This document shows positions 5,862 through 7,379 of a stretch of 7,379 nucleotides of DNA, piece after piece. Below the pieces are notes generated by a model, which worked only from the letters and a program-made list of their open reading frames with translations, was not told where the DNA came from and made no database searches. The DNA is from Treponema sp. Lineage in GTDB: Bacteria; Spirochaetota; Spirochaetia; Treponematales; Breznakiellaceae. The DNA lies in assembly GCA_031270205.1 (NCBI GenBank), contig JAISYA010000080.1:1-7379 (forward strand), written 5' to 3'. The position numbers and the translations under genes were made by a program. Positions within the stretch are counted from its first letter, which is position 1. Each line of letters begins with the position of its first letter.

Positions 5862-7286
5862 TTACAATTTATCGATCAGCATTGAGCATTTACCCGAAGG
5901 AATTGGCAGGGTCTTTTTCTTCTTTCCCAAAATATTAATCGTAAAATAATACAGTTTCTCGCTTTCCATGTGTATTTCCCATCCCCGCCCGCTTTTGTTG
6001 GAAATAATCGTGATCATGTTTTTCTTGAGGGACAGATTCTCCACGCCCATAATCTCCAGATTGGGAATAATCCAGTCCACGGTCTTGCGGGACAGGGAAA
6101 TAAAAAGGCCCACAATATTTTCGATGGTAAGACAGATCGTGGAAAGGGCGTCGTAGGAAAGGAACTGGGGCCGGGGAAACTCCGGCTTGCCCTGCCATTT
6201 GGCGGGACCTTCCTTTGTGGGGAGGTAGGCCTCCCAGAGCGTGCCCTTGTGGTGGTCCCCGTCGGGACTCATCGAGTCCAGCATAAAGTACAGGTGCCTG
6301 ATGGCGCACTCCCGCGCCAGGTCCCAGCGCTGGTAGCGTTCCAGCCCTTTTATCACCATAAAGTTAAGGTGGGGAAAAACCGAGCCGCGATAACCCCGGC
6401 CGTGCTCGTCGAAGGTCTTTTCGGAAACGGCCAGCGAGGGAAAGGGATGGACGGTACCGAAATAGCGGGGGTCTGAAAGTTTGTCGATGATACGCTCGGC
6501 CTTTTCGTCATTGGGGATTTCGGCCAACAGCGACCAGTAACCGGCTATGGTCTTAACCGGTACCCGCTCCTCGTTTTTGTCGATATCGTAGTAGAAGCCT
6601 TCCTCATTATCCCACATCAGGGAATTGATTCTGGTTTTGAGTGAAAAATACTGCCGTTTGTACTGAAAGCTCGATTCCTTGTCATTGAGAATATCCGCCA
6701 TTGCGGACATGTAGAGCATATTGATCGCCATCATCGTGTTGAAGTCCATGGCGTAACAGGCGTCTTCCCGCGGGGAATTGTTCATCCCCGTAACCGAGAA
6801 AGGGACTTTGTACAGCCCGTTGGGCCGTTTGAAAACCGAATCAATCCATTCGGCGTACTTTTGCAGTATGGGCAGTATGTCCTTTACCCGCTTTTTGTTG
6901 GCCGACTTATGGTACATATTGTACTCCGCCCAGGCAAACAGGGGAATGCCCAGGCCGTCAGGATTGTCCCGCTCCACCACGGGCAAGCCGGTGGCTATAT
7001 CGTAGGCGCAGCGGATAGCCCCGTTCGGCTCCTGGCGGTCGTAAAACAGGTCCAGGGTCGGATGGGCCTGGTAAATCCGGTTGGAATACACCAAAAAGAA
7101 CGAGGAAAGAATGGCGTCCGTCTGATTAACCGTGGGGGAGCCGGGATAGGAGAAGAATTTCCCCTCAATCCCGCTTTTTTCGCCTCCGGTATTCCAGCAA
7201 TCCTGAATCCAGGCCCATGTTTTATCGTATATATCAACAAAATCCTGATCATAGAAGTGAATCCTGGGGAAGTCGTGTTTTGTCAC
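5862..7286 (-). CDS. Trehalase/GH63-like glycoside hydrolase with altered acid motif
   Basis: A 474-residue protein resembling the (alpha/alpha)6-barrel glycosidases of clan GH-G (trehalase GH37; GH63 and the mannosylglycerate hydrolase-like group). Supporting segments are DLFYDRQEPNGAIR (79-92), GIPLFAWAEYN (113-123), GMNNSPRED (167-175), MDFNTMMAINMLYM (180-193), GYRGSVFPHLNFMVIKGLERY (298-318) and GTLWEAY (348-354). A small C-terminal beta region (about 405-474) follows the barrel. In these families the Asp of GxDNSP is the general acid and the Glu of the W/Y-E-x-Y motif is the likely base. Here E352 is kept, but the acid position is N169 (codon AAC), so ordinary hydrolysis may be impaired. 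No signal peptide is seen, so it should be cytoplasmic, acting on an imported or internal glucoside if active. The GTG start is chosen because AAAGGAG lies 5 nt before it. The substrate cannot be named. Alternatives are a subfamily with a different mechanism or a non-catalytic sugar-binding relative. Confidence 0.85.
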   Translation of the reverse strand: MTKHDFPRIHFYDQDFVDIYDKTWAWIQDCWNTGGEKSGIEGKFFSYPGSPTVNQTDAILSSFFLVYSNRIYQAHPTLDLFYDRQEPNGAIRCAYDIATGLPVVERDNPDGLGIPLFAWAEYNMYHKSANKKRVKDILPILQKYAEWIDSVFKRPNGLYKVPFSVTGMNNSPREDACYAMDFNTMMAINMLYMSAMADILNDKESSFQYKRQYFSLKTRINSLMWDNEEGFYYDIDKNEERVPVKTIAGYWSLLAEIPNDEKAERIIDKLSDPRYFGTVHPFPSLAVSEKTFDEHGRGYRGSVFPHLNFMVIKGLERYQRWDLARECAIRHLYFMLDSMSPDGDHHKGTLWEAYLPTKEGPAKWQGKPEFPRPQFLSYDALSTICLTIENIVGLFISLSRKTVDWIIPNLEIMGVENLSLKKNMITIISNKSGRGWEIHMESEKLYYFTINILGKKKKTLPIPSGKCSMLIDKL

Positions 7287-7291
7287 CTATA

Positions 7292-7298
7292 CTCCTTT
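7292..7298 (-). promoter_or_regulatory. Shine-Dalgarno site deciding the GTG start of the hydrolase
   Basis: On the minus strand AAAGGAG is followed by TATAG and then GTG at 7286. The strong match and 5-nt spacing favour this GTG; no ATG is available near it. Confidence 0.75.
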
Positions 7299-7317
7299 GG
7301 TTTATTTTTTCAAATCA

Positions 7318-7365
7318 AGTGTACCATATAAGCGGTGAATTTACCATGTTTTTTTTTCGTTTTTT
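7318..7365 (-). promoter_or_regulatory. Possible extended -10 promoter with A tracts for the hydrolase operon
   Basis: On the minus strand TGGTACACT (7326-7318) fits an extended -10 element (TG, one base, then TACACT). The -35 region is poor, but A9 (7357-7349) and A6 (7365-7360) runs lie upstream where an UP element would sit. Transcription would begin near 7311, giving a leader of about 25 nt that contains the Shine-Dalgarno site. This is a prediction from sequence only. Confidence 0.4.
7334..7345. promoter_or_regulatory. Candidate operator palindrome upstream of the hydrolase
   Basis: GGTGAATTTACC is a 12-base inverted repeat with a single G-T mismatch. It lies across the -35/spacer region of the predicted hydrolase promoter, where a repressor could block RNA polymerase. 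Two TACCAT copies (7322-7327 and 7342-7347) are exactly 20 bases apart, about two helical turns. Short repeats like these can arise by chance. Confidence 0.25.
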
Positions 7366-7379
7366 GAAGAATTATGCCG
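7346..7379 (+). CDS. Possible start of a divergent gene, cut by the window end
   Basis: From the ATG at 7346 the + strand frame stays open to the window end and would begin MFFFRFLKNYA, a hydrophobic and basic start like a membrane protein. A weak Shine-Dalgarno-like GGTGA (7334-7338) and a TATAAG box (7327-7332) lie upstream. The frame includes a T9 run (7349-7357). Only 11 codons are visible, so this may equally be non-coding DNA upstream of the hydrolase. Confidence 0.2.
   Translation, partial: MFFFRFLKNYA

Noticed and set aside
1..7379. Defence system, mobile element, CRISPR or RNA gene
   Set aside because: No transposase, integrase, toxin-antitoxin or nuclease motif, spaced repeat array or tRNA/rRNA-like stretch was seen. 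The genes are metabolic, signalling or unknown membrane proteins with similar base composition.

Overview
The window looks like ordinary chromosome of a bacterium with GC above 50% by eye. The protein styles best fit the Spirochaetota, probably a Treponema-like lineage: a treponeme-type hybrid histidine kinase and a Ppx/GppA protein opening with an EIGSTGIR motif. This assignment comes from pattern recognition, not a database search, and is only moderately secure. I see no tRNA, rRNA, CRISPR array, insertion sequence, integrase or phage gene.

Layout. Three genes run on the + strand: triosephosphate isomerase (tpiA, 88-840), a 932-residue membrane hybrid sensor histidine kinase (901-3699), and a 202-residue polytopic membrane protein of unknown function (3696-4304). 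The last two overlap by four bases (ATGA). Two genes run on the - strand and converge on them: a trehalase/GH63-like (alpha/alpha)6-barrel glycoside hydrolase (7286-5862), then a Ppx/GppA phosphatase with a C-terminal HD domain (5852-4323). They are 9 nt apart and in the same frame, so they are almost certainly co-transcribed. The two sets meet tail to tail with an 18-nt gap and no recognisable terminator. No gene-free stretch exceeds 300 bases. The last ~35 bases may hold the start of a divergent + strand gene (ATG at 7346).

How the genes may work together. tpiA is a glycolytic housekeeping gene with a well-formed sigma70-type promoter and a GGAC-TACG-GTCC hairpin directly before its Shine-Dalgarno site. 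The kinase should sense an extracytoplasmic signal through a Cache/PDC-like domain, add a cytoplasmic GAF input, and pass phosphate through H423 to D710 and D850. It has no HPt or DNA-binding domain, so its downstream partner is elsewhere. The overlapping membrane protein is a candidate accessory or sensory partner. The minus-strand pair joins a cytoplasmic sugar hydrolase-like protein to a polyphosphate/(p)ppGpp-type phosphatase, which hints at carbon storage or stress physiology but does not prove it.

Best leads: (1) the glycoside hydrolase carries Asn where clan GH-G enzymes have the catalytic Asp (GMNNSPR instead of GMDNSPR); (2) the UNCG-type hairpin in the tpiA leader; (3) a T8 homopolymer at codons 2-5 of the overlapping membrane gene, which could slip; (4) Asp-to-Glu changes in both phosphate-binding motifs of the Ppx/GppA protein. 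I do not see a clearly new multi-gene system.
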